DNA of 64,000 nt from Chrysoperla carnea (GCF_905475395.1 NC_058342.1:26260640-26324639), one strand, 5' to 3'. Shown: positions 1 to 12,070, counted from the stretch's first letter. Translations and numbers: made by a program. The notes: generated from the sequence alone by a model not told the origin.

Positions 1-559
1 CCACTTGAAAGCTTGTTTATTTTTCTTGAAAAAGAGCTATAAGAAATTCCCGTACGAGCTTTTTGGACCAAGATTTTCAAGCAAAATTGACAATTATGGA
101 TTTCAAATCCTGTATAATCTGAAATAATCATTGCACTGAAATTTTTAAGCCCTTGTAAAAAATTTTACCATCTGCCAATTTTCGTTTTTAAAACATGTCA
201 AAAAATAGATTTTCTCCATATTATATTATAAGCGTTTTTTCACCAGGCCCCGATTTTATAAAAAAAGGCGTTATCTACAGAACCTTTAATGTCGTTATAA
301 GCGGTTTCGACTGTATTTATTTGATTCGCTCTCTAACCTTGTCGCTTCTTTCAATAATATCTGTGAGAATTTATTCATTAATTGTAGGGAACGATGCTTT
401 TGAGACATTTTTATACCCATCAATGTGTGACAGGCTTTTATTTAATTTCAATTTAAAGTTTGTCTGTCTGATGGAGTCAAATCTTGTATTTGCGTATTAA
501 GGTGCTTGCCCATGAGACATAGAAACTTGAAAATCGCAAGGCAAACAATCAATTGATGA

Positions 560-1080
560 ATTTTGACCCCGAATTCGCGATCAACGACTAAAAAAACCCT
601 GGGGGAAATTTTCGTAGCAAAATGTTTTTATTTCAATTTTATCCAAATTGCCGAGTTCTTGGCCAAAAATGGCAAGAATCCCGTACTTACTGGAGTGTTA
701 TATTGTTGAATTAGGACTTAAAATCCGTAATCAGCGACCAAAAAAGCCCCAGTGAAAATTCTCGCAGAAAAATGTTTATATTCAAGTGAGTTTTTTGGCC
801 AAAAATAGCATGAATCCCGTTTTGGAGTGTCAGCCACCAAAAAAACCTGCTAGAGTCAATTCCGGAATCAAAATATTCATTTTTTGAACTGTTTCTTGTT
901 GAGACGATTTGTTGGGTTGAAATTTCGCCAATTTTCAAATCAAGACACAGGTTAGTAGTGATGAATGTTCTTTAAGGTCTAAGGAACGCTTAGAGAAATC
1001 GTTTTTGAAGTCGGTGCTGTCCAACATGTTTTAAACATTTTTCGGCCTTTTAATTCGACTATCAAAAAATAAATAAATTC
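560..1080. repeat. Dispersed repeat family D, copy 1
   Basis: Blocks such as 'aatcagcgaccaaaa', 'aaaatattcatttt', 'ggttagtagtgatgaa' and 'tcggtgctgtcc', ending in 'ttaattcgac', recur in the same order at about 26310-26590, 40680-40875 and 50270-51075. The copies are diverged. No coding content or terminal repeat is evident, so the class of element is unknown. Confidence 0.5.
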
Positions 1081-1659
1081 AAAACTAGAGAAAAGTGTTT
1101 CTCAGTTTTTCATAAATAAATCAACCTAAAAAATTAGTCAGATTAAATTACCTAGGGTCAATAATTGCTCAACTAATTTTGAACAAATAGAATGTGTAAT
1201 CCACACGCGTCAAAAACTATGAATCCGTCATAAACGTCATGATCGCACTGGGGAGAAAGTTTTATAAAAAATAATAATAATTAGTAAATAATTATATTTC
1301 TTATTTTGTTTAAAAAAATTGTATTATAATATCAAAATCAAAGCACCTTTTTCCAAGGTCATTTTTGAAAATTTTAAAATATGATTCATTGCATGATCAT
1401 AGTGTTTTGATGTTACTAACTAGTATTCTGATAAATATTAAGGGGAGATTCCACTCTAAAGCTTTATTAGAAACGCCATGGTGCTCAAAATTAGCATTTA
1501 TATTACCATAAAAATCCAAAAAAATTGATTTTGCACTATTACACGCAAGTTTTATCCAATTTGGAGAATTCAAATTAAAACGAATCTTCAATAAATTTCG
1601 GAAATGCTGTAGCGTGGTTTCCAGATTTGGTATAAGGGCTAATACAAACGAATTACTAC

Positions 1660-1915
1660 CACAAAAAATGAAAAATATGACCTAAAATTGGGTGGTTTTA
1701 AAAAAAATTTCATTCAAATAAGATACAATTTGGTCGAAATATCCAAAAAATTGATTTTTTGAACTTGATGACGTCATAAAAATACAAAAAATTTGATTTT
1801 AATCTACCACTAGCAAATATTATACAATTTAGATCAACCAAGTATGTAATCCAACTAATTTTGGGTCATATTTTTTAAATATTTGGTCAAATTTAACGTA
1901 TCTTCAATAAATTTC
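1660..1915 (+). repeat. Diverged single monomer of the 316-bp satellite
   Basis: This stretch follows the same word order as the tandem array at 28930-30600: 'attgattttttgaact', 'gatgacgtcat', 'ccaagtatgtaatcc', 'actaattttgggtcat', 'tttggtcaaattt'. It is a lone, degraded copy about 27 kb from the array. Confidence 0.6.
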
Positions 1916-2744
1916 GAAAAACATTTCTATTTCGAAAATATTCAGCAATCTCACTAAGAAATCAATCTTCTATCATCCGTTAATTAAAAATATAGAACTC
2001 CAGTCAAAATTTTAAAGGCTAGACCAGAATTCATCCCTTAAAAATACCATAAATATGCCCATCCAGATGCCCATATGCCCATTTGATGCCCATCCAGACA
2101 TAAACAAATACAGGAACTGACGTAAAAACATTCGATTTGTTATGATGTCAAATCATCCGATCGTAATTTTTATGTAACTAAAATGTTGCATTTACAATAT
2201 TCTTAAAAAATAGTTACAGTAAAACTGTGTTAAAATTATGAAGGTAAATTATGTGTGTTGGAATGTAACTGATTTCACACCCAAGCCAAGACTGAAGAGC
2301 ACAGGTGTATTTGTTCGTTATAAATTTGAACCCTTCAATATAAATCAACCCTTTGAATCTTTTAAGACTCAATTGTCACAGGTTATGTAACGAATCTTAT
2401 TCAAATGTAAATTACATAATAAATTGTTATTTAATAAGCATTTTCTGATATGGGGTAGTTTTGATGTAGTATTTCGGGAACCGAAATAAACTGACTTTAA
2501 TTTAAGATATTTAATTTTTTTGATGAGTTCCGAAGCATAAAATAACATTTTTGTGTTTTTTGGGAGAGTTTGGTGGGAACTTCCAAAAAAAAAAAATGAT
2601 TCGTTTTAATGGGGATTTGAACCCGATACCTCTTGCGACTGTTTTACCTGTATTTTTAAAAATATATTCCAAACAATAGTTGTTTATTTTTGTATAAGGA
2701 AAATTTTTTACATTTAAACTTTTGTTCTATCTCTTCACTTTGTG

Positions 2745-2825
2745 AACACCGATACCAAAATTTTGTTCGTAGCATCAATGTTTTTAAGAGTTACAAACTT
2801 GGGACTAAACTTAATATAAACTTAA
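2745..2825. repeat. Fragment of dispersed repeat family F
   Basis: The words 'caaaattttg', 'aagagttacaaact' and 'gggactaaacttaatat' match family F copies at about 15670-15840, 16150-16325 and 18845-19010. This copy lacks the 'cacgataactcaaaaacg' block seen in the longer ones. Confidence 0.4.
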
Positions 2826-2873
2826 GCTATCTAATTAGTCGTATAAAAAATTTGAGGTAAAAAGATTTGTTAT

Positions 2874-3042
2874 GGACGTTCTTATGTATAAAACAAAGAG
2901 GAAATGTGTACTGTGTGTAATTGTGTGTTCTGGTTATGTGTGATTGGCATTGTATTTGCACAACTTCAAGTGATGAATCTGACCGGCTGATTTCATCTGT
3001 ACACGTATACAATCCTTCTTTGTTTTATACATAAGAACGTCC
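2874..3042. mobile_element. Small inverted-repeat (MITE-like) element
   Basis: A 25-base arm at 2874-2898 (beginning GGACGTTCTTATG) is matched perfectly in inverted orientation at 3018-3042 (ending CATAAGAACGTCC), around a loop of about 120 bases. The size and long perfect arms suggest a non-autonomous DNA transposon. I could not define a target duplication. Confidence 0.55.
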
Positions 3043-3668
3043 GTAAGTACTCTTCTAACTTCATATAATATAAATGATTCACTCTGTATATAAAGAATTC
3101 ATATCGCAGAAAAATCGATAAAGAAAATTAATTTACAACTAGAAATTAATTTAAAAGAAAACATGGAAAAATTATTAAAAGGCACAATAACAATTTTTTT
3201 TTAATTTTGAGACTACTTGAAAAACGTTTGTACAAAAAAATCGATAGATTTTCATAAAAATCGTATCAAATACAAAAAATCGATAAAGATACGGTTTTTA
3301 ATAATGTTTTGAAACTTTTTATTTTTATTTTTGAAAAAAAAAAAAGATAAATAAACACAACAAAGGCAGTGGGGATATCGTTTTTTTTTAATATTCTTTT
3401 TCAACTTGTAGTAAATTATTCTTACAAAAAATTAAATTCAACGCAATTAATAAACACGATTACGCCATGTCACAATCACACAAGTCTTCAATGTTAGACG
3501 ATAAAGATATAACTTTAAGGTATTTTTAACTTCCTGATTGAAATTTGTTTTCATCCCGAAAATCGAAATTAGAGAAGACCTTCTAGTTTTTATATGCAAA
3601 ATTTCTGAAACAGTGAGTTCTGATAGTTGGTTTTAAGTAGATCAAAAATCTTTTTGAGCATCAAGTCC

Positions 3669-3949
3669 TAGGTTAGGTTAGGCTATATTGGCTGTCCATG
3701 AAGGACACACTTAGGCTATAAAGCTCATTGTGATACCATATATGAGTTTTACAACCTTTTCCAATGATAATTTCATTTATCAGCTCCTCAATTATTTTCA
3801 GAGGCTGAGTGCACCTCCTTCATGCATATACACCAGCCCATCAGAACTATTAATTAAATTAATTTTTGTTGCGGGAATCAAACCCGCTGCCCTAAGCATA
3901 CCGCGGACGAAATCGGTTATGCCTTAACCAACAGAGCTACTACGGCGAC
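3669..3949 (-). mobile_element. tRNA-derived SINE, copy 1
   Basis: Read on the minus strand it starts with a tRNA-like head: A box 'TAGCTCTGTTGGTTAAGGC' and B box 'GGGTTTGATTCCC'. It then has a unique body and ends in a TAACCTAACC-type tail. Flanks 'CAAGTCCTA' (3662-3670) and 'CAAGTTCTA' (3950-3958) look like a 9-bp target duplication with one mismatch. The final about 70 bases, including 'CCTAAGTGTGTCC', resemble the tail of the LINE copies at 31.5, 58.4, 60.0 and 61.2 kb. The second copy is at 22388-22667. Confidence 0.75.
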
Positions 3950-5773
3950 AAGTTCTAAGAGCAAAGATTTTCGAGATATGGAGAGCCAAATTTTTTTTAT
4001 AGAATCCTGTTCCTGTGAATAATACTGACGGGTGGAACATTTTTGTCCCGTGAGTTGTTTTGGAAAATAAAATTAAAACTTTCCAGTGGCTTTTCTTCTC
4101 AAGTGAATATCACAGCATATATAGCCTCCCGAGGGCTTGCATCATGTTGAACTTTGACCTAATTTATCTCGAAAACCTCTGTTTTTAGGACGTTTTGCTG
4201 ATCCCCATTTTTTGGTGGTCAAGTGCCCACGGCCCAGTCGTTAGCATAATTTTTTTTTGTTTCTAAGCATTAATTTCACGATTCAAAGACAAAATATTTG
4301 CATTGGATAATTATCTAATTAGCACACTAATTAAATCGAAAAACTTATCCAGTGTAAACTAAATGCTAATATTTTAGATTTCGTGACTGAAAAATGAGAT
4401 ATTTTTTCAACACATATCCTAACTATTGTATTATAATTAAATTTTCCCAAGAAGCTATTGGTCTTTACTCTAAAAGTCAACGTCAGCACTGTTCTTTTTT
4501 TGTTTTTGTGGTATTTTTAATTTAGTATTTATCGATACAAATTGACAACCGCAAACTCACAATAATGTGGTGAAAAAAATTTTTGTTTTATCTTAAATTA
4601 TTTTCTAAATCGCAATAAAAATTTTTTATTTTTGCCTCCTTTGTTGCCCCACGATTCCACAAAAACAATAGCTATACATTTTTTTTTTTCATCAATCAGA
4701 TAACTTGTAAAATTATCGATAACTTTATCAAAAAATTAACACGCAAAATATTCTACGTTTTAAATTTTTTGAAGAGTGGTCTCATCGGTAAACATGGGGC
4801 TTACATGGGGTGAAATTAGTCTCCAATTTTTCTACAGAGTGCTTTAAGGTTGACTGAATATAAAATTTCATTTTCGCGTAATTAATCATTGAAAATTGGA
4901 AATTAACATGTTGTGAATAGCAAATGTTGAATGAACGCAAAATATTTCTCCATCTTCTGTAGATTAAAAAGTAGAAAAATCTAGTCTGAAGAAAAGTTTT
5001 GTAAATATCTTAGCTAAACAGATAAAAAATTCACGAAAATTTTGGTCCGCCAAGACGGAGAGAATCAAAAGGCGATTATTAATTATTTTCAGTAATAAAA
5101 TAATTACATAATCAACTTTGAAAGGTCTTAACAGCGCCTTACCATAAAAATTACAGCTCGAAATAAGTAAATACAGGTAAATTTTTCAAAGTTCAATTTT
5201 TTACTGAAACTGATTTCAAATATTTAAATTGCAAATTTCGATTAAAACATAAAGATAGGAAATTTTTACCCAAGATACCTTTTTTTGTAATACAGAATCT
5301 ACTCAATTTAAATTCAATCTAATTTCAATCTTTTATCTCAGTGAGCGTAGAAGTACGGAAGGTTTGAATTCAACCTTAACCTCAAATTCTATGCCAAACT
5401 TAATTTTGATGAGGACCATTTTTGTATTATAAAACAATGTCAATATATCCAATATTAGCAAAATAGCATTTTCCGTGTGAGAGCTAAGTTTCAAAAAACG
5501 AATTCAAAATTTTAACCTTAGCACCTCCTAGCCTCCAACTCTACCCCGAAAACCCTGAACACGGTCTTATTACAAGCTTTTATCTTATAAAGCGTAAGCT
5601 TCAACCAATTGAGCTAAAATTTTGCTAAAATGACAATGCATGGTTAGCTAAATGACGTCATTCTAATTCAATATGGCTGACAAGATGGCGGAGTATCAAT
5701 TTTGTATGCACTCCCATAATATGTGGTATCAAATGAAAGGGTTTGGTGAGAAGAATACTAATAACATATGTAT

Positions 5774-6094
5774 CATGAAGGTTATAAGAAGGAGAACGAT
5801 CGCTATAGAAAATATTGTCTCCGAAATATGGATAAAATAAGTGAGGCGCTGCGACCGCTAAGTAGTATCAATAAAAGCGGGCTGTTGTGCGCTAATTTGA
5901 AATGATATATCAATTTGTACATTATACAACTAACTTCATCTACTTGTACTCATAAACAGCTTCGCAGATACTACTTAATGTTGACAGCGCGGCTGGTGGC
6001 TGAAAAATGAACTATAAATTCTACAAATTTTCAGGGACAGACGCGCTAATGCTTTAGCACGTAGCGATCGTTCTCCTTCTTTATAACCTTCTTG
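5774..6094 (+). mobile_element. TIR element family A, copy 1 (MITE)
   Basis: This 321-bp element starts CATGAAGGTTATAAG and ends with the inverse, CTTTATAACCTTCTTG. The TIRs are about 32 bp and run inward to 'ACGATCGCTA'. It is flanked by a perfect 8-bp direct repeat ATATGTAT (5766-5773 and 6095-6102). It has no ORF of note. An 8-bp duplication fits the hAT or P superfamilies. Confidence 0.85.
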
Positions 6095-6607
6095 ATATGT
6101 ATATCGAATGACAATGCATTTTTAAGGATAAGAATGATCTGATTTTCCATCCTTTCCACCATATTAGTTATACATACCTTTTTTTAGTTTTAAATTCAAA
6201 ATACCTTTTAAAAAACAAGCTTTTATTGTACTAAAAAGTAAGAAATAATTCATATTTTAAATTGAGCCCCTCCAGCTTTTACAAATAGTCATGTATGGAG
6301 TAACTCATAGAAATAATTATTTTCTACTTTTTAGTACAAGTAAAGCTTGTTATAAAAAAGTATATTTTATTCAAATTTTTTACGTAAATAAAAGGTATTT
6401 AAATGTTACAGGTATGATGTATGCAAATTTATGGGTTTTTTGCAATACAATAACAAAAATAAAGTACCGTTATTTGAAACAAATTTTTGTACAAGTTTGT
6501 GCAACTCACTAACAGATTCTCATCTAAGATGAGTAATATTACAGACATTATGGAATTTCAAACACGTCAATAACCTAAATTCCTACACAAAAATTGATGC
6601 TTTTGAA

Positions 6608-6932
6608 CATGAAGGTTATAAAGAAGGAGAACGATCGCTACGTGTTAAAGCATTAGCGCGTCTGTCCCTGAAAATTTGTAGAATTTATAGTTCATTTTTC
6701 AGCCACCAGCCACGTTGTCATCAAGAAGTAGTATCTGCGAAGTTAGCTGTTTATGAGTACAAGTAGATGAAGTTAGTTGCATAATGTACAAATTGTTATA
6801 TAATTTCAAATTAGCGCACAACAGCCCGCTTTTATTGATACTACTTAGCGGTCGCAGCGCCTCGCTTATTTTATCCATATTTCGGGGACAATATTTTCTA
6901 TAGCGATCGTTCTCCTTCTTATAACCTTCATG
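6608..6932 (-). mobile_element. TIR element family A, copy 2 (MITE)
   Basis: This 325-bp element matches copy 1 over its full length in reverse orientation, with the same TIR (CATGAAGGTTATAAAG ... TTATAACCTTCATG). It is flanked by a perfect 8-bp direct repeat CTTTTGAA (6600-6607 and 6933-6940). Two copies with different but equally long target duplications define the element ends well. An 88-codon open frame on its minus strand is not convincing as a gene. Confidence 0.88.
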
Positions 6933-7207
6933 CTTTTGAAATTCATTCCAAGTCCATTGACCCAAATTTTTTGGTACCTACAAAAATATTGTATAATATT
7001 TTGCAATATATCTTTTTAAAAGTCGAATAATCAAAATTCACTTTCATGTAAGTATCTAAATTTTATAAGTAAACAAAAATACTGATTTTTTTTTATCATA
7101 TAAAAACAAGGCCTTGAAAATTTTTTTAAGGTCTTTGACCTCATTACACATTTCATAATGTTATTTTTATGGTTGATTTTTCCGGAAATTTCTTTAATTT
7201 GCTGTTA

Positions 7208-7405
7208 TGAAAAATTTGCCGACTTTATAAGCAATTTTCAAGGTTTTTTAAGGAAAATTAAGCTAACATACCTTATTATAAAATTAGCCGACTTTATTAG
7301 CAACTTTTAAGGTTTTTTAAGGAAAATTAAGCTAGAATACCTCATGAAAAATTAAACGGCTTTATTAGAAATTTTCAAGGTTTTGGAAGGAAAATTAAGT
7401 TATAG
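7208..7405 (+). repeat. Short tandem repeat, three ~70-bp units
   Basis: Three successive units share 'gccgacttta-t-agcaa', 'caaggttttttaagg' and 'aaaattaagct', starting near 7218, 7288 and 7358. The third unit is the most diverged. Confidence 0.7.
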
Positions 7406-9815
7406 AAAGTATTGGGATTCCTTAAACCTTACAAAAACTACGACGAGGGATCAAAGTGGATCAAGTTGGAGGGTTAGGAAAATAAAATGGAATTTTCTAG
7501 CGATTAAGGTTGACCGAATTGGTCACTGTAATTTAACAGTACATTCTTAATTTTTTTTAAACTAAAAAAAAATTATATATTTTTATCTGTAAATTAATTA
7601 ATTAAATTTAGATAGCATTTAGCATCACTTAATCATTTAATTATTAAAAATAATGAATAATCATATTTTAACTCTGTTCGTCTCGGCGGACGAAAACTTT
7701 CTTATATCTTATTAAGATATTTCCAAAACTACTCGTCAGACTAGTTTTTCTTAAATTTCAACGTAATTTACTAGATTTAATTTATAAAAGTAGAAGTTTT
7801 TTACTTTTTAATGTATAGAAAATGGAGCAACATCATCGAAAATGCGTTAGTTCAACATTTTCTATTCAAACCTTGTTAAAATATAAATTTTTAGTGATTA
7901 ATAACATGAAAACTTTCGTTAGATTTAAAAAAAAAATTATTTTATGAGTTAGCAATTAATAACATATCCAAAAATTCAAATTTATATCTATACGTTGCCT
8001 GAATATTCGACTTACCTTAAACAATTCACATACTGGATAAAATTCATTAGTGGAGAATTTGTAAGGAGTATTCAGGAAGGTAAGCATTCTGGGCTTTGAT
8101 CCAAACCCAGAGTGATCCCAATCCTGGGATAGAGATGATTAATCTATCATCGGTTAGATCATAATGCTTGCATACTTTTACCTGAAAGATCGAACCCTAA
8201 ACTTCTGGTTGGTTTGCTCCCCTGGAGAGATGGCCAGTTTTACCCCAGTCAGATTTTGATGAGTGAATAATTTCAGAGGAAAAATTGACTCGTAGATTTC
8301 CACTGCTAGGTCGTGGACTAGCAAAAAAAAAGTCTTGAGAGGGTTTTGAGAATGTTTTCGTCGAAAGTCAATGACTGATGTGTTTTTATGTTTAGCCAAT
8401 CAATTGGTCTTTCTAAAAAGTTAATTATAAAAGGATTCGGTCATTAATATGGGCATTACTTCAAAGGTGGCGGAAGTCCTGAGGTGTTTGTTTGGAATAT
8501 AAATTTAAGTCCGCTTATCGTGTTATTGGGATGATTCATGTTTCCCTTCCTGTGCTTGATAACAAGACAAACAGCGCAAATCTGGACGGCAGGATATTTA
8601 AGGCATTTTCAGAGTACAAATCGATATATCGCCATGAATATGAAATTTTCGTAGTTTTGTGAAGTTTTATTATAGCAATTAGTATGATTCGAGTTTTCTC
8701 TTTCCCCCTCATCAAGTTGGAGTAAGTTCTTGCTAATATCGAATCGCATCATGAGCGCAAACCTTGGGGATGGAGGGACGTCATTTTAATCTTACCCAGG
8801 ATGCAGTGGTGGATTAGCTATGTGGCAAGAGTAGCAAATGCTACAGGCCCCACGTAAGGGCTGTGCCGGTGGGTGCCCCAAATAGATTTACGAAGACTAA
8901 AAAAATAAAAAGCGGACAAATGGAAAGTGGATGAAGGGAGACAAATGGCCCCATTTGGGGGCTCCAGAAATCATACGCCTGTTGAGAGAATTTGCTGCAT
9001 ACTCGCATTGGTTTAGCCTGGCACTTCTTGGATGAAAAATTTTCGAAGGTCTGTGTAATTTTCTTACAGCAATTCGATATCGAAAAAGAGTATTTCTCTT
9101 TGCTTACAAAACAGTTAACTCCAGATGCATTTATATAGTTTCTCGTATATTTTTAAATGCAAGAACATTTTGTATCCCTACCAATCGCCTCTCGATCGCA
9201 TATATAGAAAAAAAAAATATGGTTCTTGCATTTAAACAATAAAAGTGGGGCTACACTTCATGTACATGTTAGCACTGAAATGATGATGGCTTTTAGTTAT
9301 AACATAGAGGTCTATTCAAGAGCATTATCCTATTGAAAAGTAAAGAATTCATAATTATTGTGTACACCATACGGCCACAGCCAAGAATTGAGACAACATA
9401 CGTCAAAATCATATATATAAAAAAAAAGGTTCCGTTTCACTATCGCATTTTGTTGTATCGTGTGAGTAGTGCCTTGTGAGATCATACTCCATAATTTAAA
9501 TTTGAGTACGCATGTGCTGTAGTAGATTCAGAGCGGTTATACAAAACATAGCGTAATACCTATTGTCTATTTAGTAGACTTGAAATATACCATCAAGAAA
9601 CATTGTGAAAAACTCTTTGTCCCTTCTCCTGTTTTAAGTGAAAAATTTTATAAGTTCTGTGAATTCAAAAAAATCGATTTTATAAAATAAGCATGCGAAA
9701 AAGAATTAAAGTGTTTCTATTGTTGTGCGATAATAATAGTTTGAGCTTTTTAGTGTAAAAAAAAGGAGTTTTTATTTGTGTGTAATTTTCCTTAAAATTT
9801 TTGGTGAGATAAACA

Positions 9816-9951
9816 ATGGCAGTTCCATTTAGTATTCCTGACGAACAAAATGATTCGGATATCATTTTAACGCAACGTTTATTGGATTTGTACCAATTGT
9901 TGTATGAAATTTTACTACAAAGACAACCGTTAACGCCTTTAGATGATACAT
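9816..9951 (+). CDS. BH3-candidate gene, exon 1
   Basis: Encodes residues 1-45 plus one base of codon 46. It starts MAVPFSIPDEQ and has a leucine-rich helix-like stretch (residues 18-35). Donor T|GTAAGT. Confidence 0.7.
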
Positions 9952-11954
9952 GTAAGTAAAATGAAAAATTTTCGTTTAAGGGATGAGAATTATTCTAAAA
10001 TGTCGCCATGAAACGCACATGTGTGGTTCAATCGTTCAAGCACAAGTGCATTTTATAACAAAGAAATGCATTCTATGAGTCATTGTTAAAAATATTTGCA
10101 GGTGTTTTGAAGGGGTTTGAAATTGATTTTGGATTTTTTTATTTTTTTTTTTAGTACAATCGGTTGTAAATGAACAAACTGAAAATGAAGTGGTAACGAC
10201 CTTAGAAACGCCTTTTGTGGAATACGATGTACAAACGCAAGTTAAAAAGAAAAAAGTGAATCGTAGACGATTTAAAACGGAGGAAATTGTTGTGCCAGAT
10301 GCTCCTGTAGTGCCAGAACAACGATCCATTTGTCCGGATTGGATTGGGGTTGGACGAAATTTACGAAAAATTGCTGATAATTTTCATGTAAGTTTAATTT
10401 TTCTTCTTTTTTTTTTTTGAGCTAGTTGAAACCTTTGAAAATTTTTGTTTTTATTTGGCCAAAGGATTTCCTAGTATTTTTTTATCATTGTTTAGAACCA
10501 TTTTTTTTAAAGGATTCGAGCGGGATAATTTTTGAGATCCATTGTTGAGAAAAGTGATTATACAGAAAGATCAATGACCTTATTTTCAACCTCTTTAAAT
10601 TTTTTTTGTAAACAAATTTTTATGTATTACAAGAAAAAGTCTAAACACTTTCAATTTTAAACATACTTTGCCGACGGAACTATCAAAAAAATTTAAAAAT
10701 GGTGAATAAGTGAATAGAATTCTTTATTATCGGTAAAAATGTACAAAAAAACGGCTTTGAGCTTGAATAATTTTTTAGTTCAAAAAATTGTTTCAATTTT
10801 CCATAAAATAAAATGCTTTTTTGAAATACCAGAGACAAGAATTTGTTTGTTTAAATTATTTTAATAATAAACACGTTTTACTGTATTGAAATAATTTTCT
10901 TTTAAATTTAAAGTGCATGAATAATATCAGAGCCATCTATTAGCCTGAAATTAAACTACTACTTTTTATTTGTTAAATTTTTACGTACTGCATTTTTCTC
11001 AATAATGACGTTATTATTAACAATAATAAAGACGTTTTACTGTACATAATAAAATATTATTGTTCGTCTAAACCTGAAATACATGTTTATGATATCAGAG
11101 CCATCTAGTAATCTGAAATTAAACTAGATATTTTCCGCCACATTTACCTAATTTTTGTACAAGTTACGTATATTATAACGACGTTTTACTGTATTTTCTG
11201 CTATGGAAATAATAATTCAAATTCTTTTTCTAACAAACTAATGTGTTTGTTTGATAACAGAGCTGTCTATTAACATGCAATCAAACTAGACATTTTCTTA
11301 CAAAGTTTTTGTCTAATTTTGTCAATCATTACGACGTTTTACTGTTATTTTTCCTTCTATAATAATTATTGAAATTGTTGTTCTGCCTAACAAAGGTGCA
11401 TGTTTGATATCAAAATCATCAATTAACCTGAACATATAGAGTACATAAGGTTTTGTCTAGTTTATTCAATTATAACGACGTTTTACTGTATTTTTTGTAT
11501 CCTAAATAGTTAATAAAATTTTTCTCCAAAACTTAAGGGCGTGTTTAAGGTATCTTGTCTGCATTTTTCCATAATTCCAATTCTTCGAAAATTCTACCTA
11601 GCTATTTTTAATTTTGAACGAATTTAGGTCTCATAACCCAACTCCCCCCCTCTTTCCGCCTCAAAATATAGCGGTAAGAACATCGTATTCTATTTAGAAT
11701 CACATTCAATACAAAATTTATTCTATTTGAATTCCAACAATGCGAAATTGGTTCGATTTTTTTTTTTAACTTTTCTCCTTTTCTAATTGTTATAGAATTC
11801 AAAGCCATGCAATGAACCAGAAGTACCAGAATATTTCACCACACAAAATACCGATTTATTAACCACAATTGTTTCGCTATCACCATTTCGAGATTCACTT
11901 TGGTCGGCGGTATTCGTTGTCGGGTATCGAATTCTAAGTAATAATGCTCGATAA
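9816..11954 (+). CDS. Candidate BH3-only apoptosis regulator, 3 exons, 175 aa
   Basis: The exons are 9816-9951, 10155-10387 and 11796-11954. Phases join cleanly (phase 1, then phase 0) and all junctions are GT-AG. The first exon opens with ATG in the context AAACAATGG. Residues 108-123 read WIGVGRNLRKIADNFH, which fits the BH3 consensus: hydrophobic V111, L115, I118 and F122 at h1-h4, with a small residue (A119) followed by the invariant Asp120. It resembles the Bim type most. Residues about 158-171 (SLWSAVFVVGYRIL) form a short hydrophobic stretch near the C-terminus, compatible with tail anchoring in an outer mitochondrial or ER membrane. The middle has a Lys/Arg-rich patch (KKKKVNRRR). BH3-only proteins bind the groove of Bcl-2 relatives. 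I see no BH1, BH2 or BH4 region. The function is inferred from the motif alone, and a chance match within an unknown protein is the alternative. Confidence 0.7.
10155..10387 (+). CDS. BH3-candidate gene, exon 2 (BH3 motif)
   Basis: Encodes residues 46-123. The acceptor is a T-rich tract ending TTAG and the donor is CAT|GTAAGT. It carries the basic patch and all of the BH3 core. The exon ends right after the motif. Confidence 0.75.
10865..11490 (+). repeat. Degenerate ~150-bp tandem repeat in intron 2 of the BH3-candidate gene
   Basis: About five units are each marked by 'acgttttactgta' (near 10870, 11031, 11172, 11331, 11475) and by 'atatcagagccatct' followed by 'ctgaaattaaacta'. Spacing is about 140-165 bp. 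The marker is the inverse of TACAGTAAAAC, which is also the end of the TIR element at 12711-13139, so the array may derive from transposon ends. Confidence 0.65.
11796..11954 (+). CDS. BH3-candidate gene, exon 3 (hydrophobic tail)
   Basis: Encodes residues 124-175 and the TAA stop at 11952-11954. The acceptor is TTGTTATAG. It holds the hydrophobic C-terminal segment, and the last residues are SNNAR. Confidence 0.7.
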   Translation, partial: NSKPCNEPEVPEYFTTQNTDLLTTIVSLSPFRDSLWSAVFVVGYRILSNNAR

Positions 11955-12070
11955 AATCAAATTTAAAAAAAAATATTTTAAAAAAAAAACAAACAAAATT
12001 GATCTATTTTTGTGATTTTATAGAAACCGATTTTTATTATTTGAAAATCGGTTTTTCTTTTTCAAATTTA

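Larger units (their letters stand above)
1..9400. other. Intergenic region without a recognisable gene
   Basis: I see no coding exon here on either strand. The open frames are short, of low complexity and lack splice support. What it holds is repeats: a dispersed repeat at about 560-1080, a diverged satellite monomer at 1660-1915, a fragment of another family at 2745-2825, a stem-loop element at 2874-3042, a SINE at 3669-3949, two TIR elements at 5774-6094 and 6608-6932, and a short tandem repeat at 7208-7405. The stretches 7.4-9.4 kb and 1.1-1.6 kb are AT-rich with nothing I can name. Confidence 0.7.

Noticed and set aside
10036-10329. 97-codon ORF on the minus strand
   Set aside because: It is a shadow of exon 2 of the BH3-candidate gene and runs into intronic low-complexity sequence.
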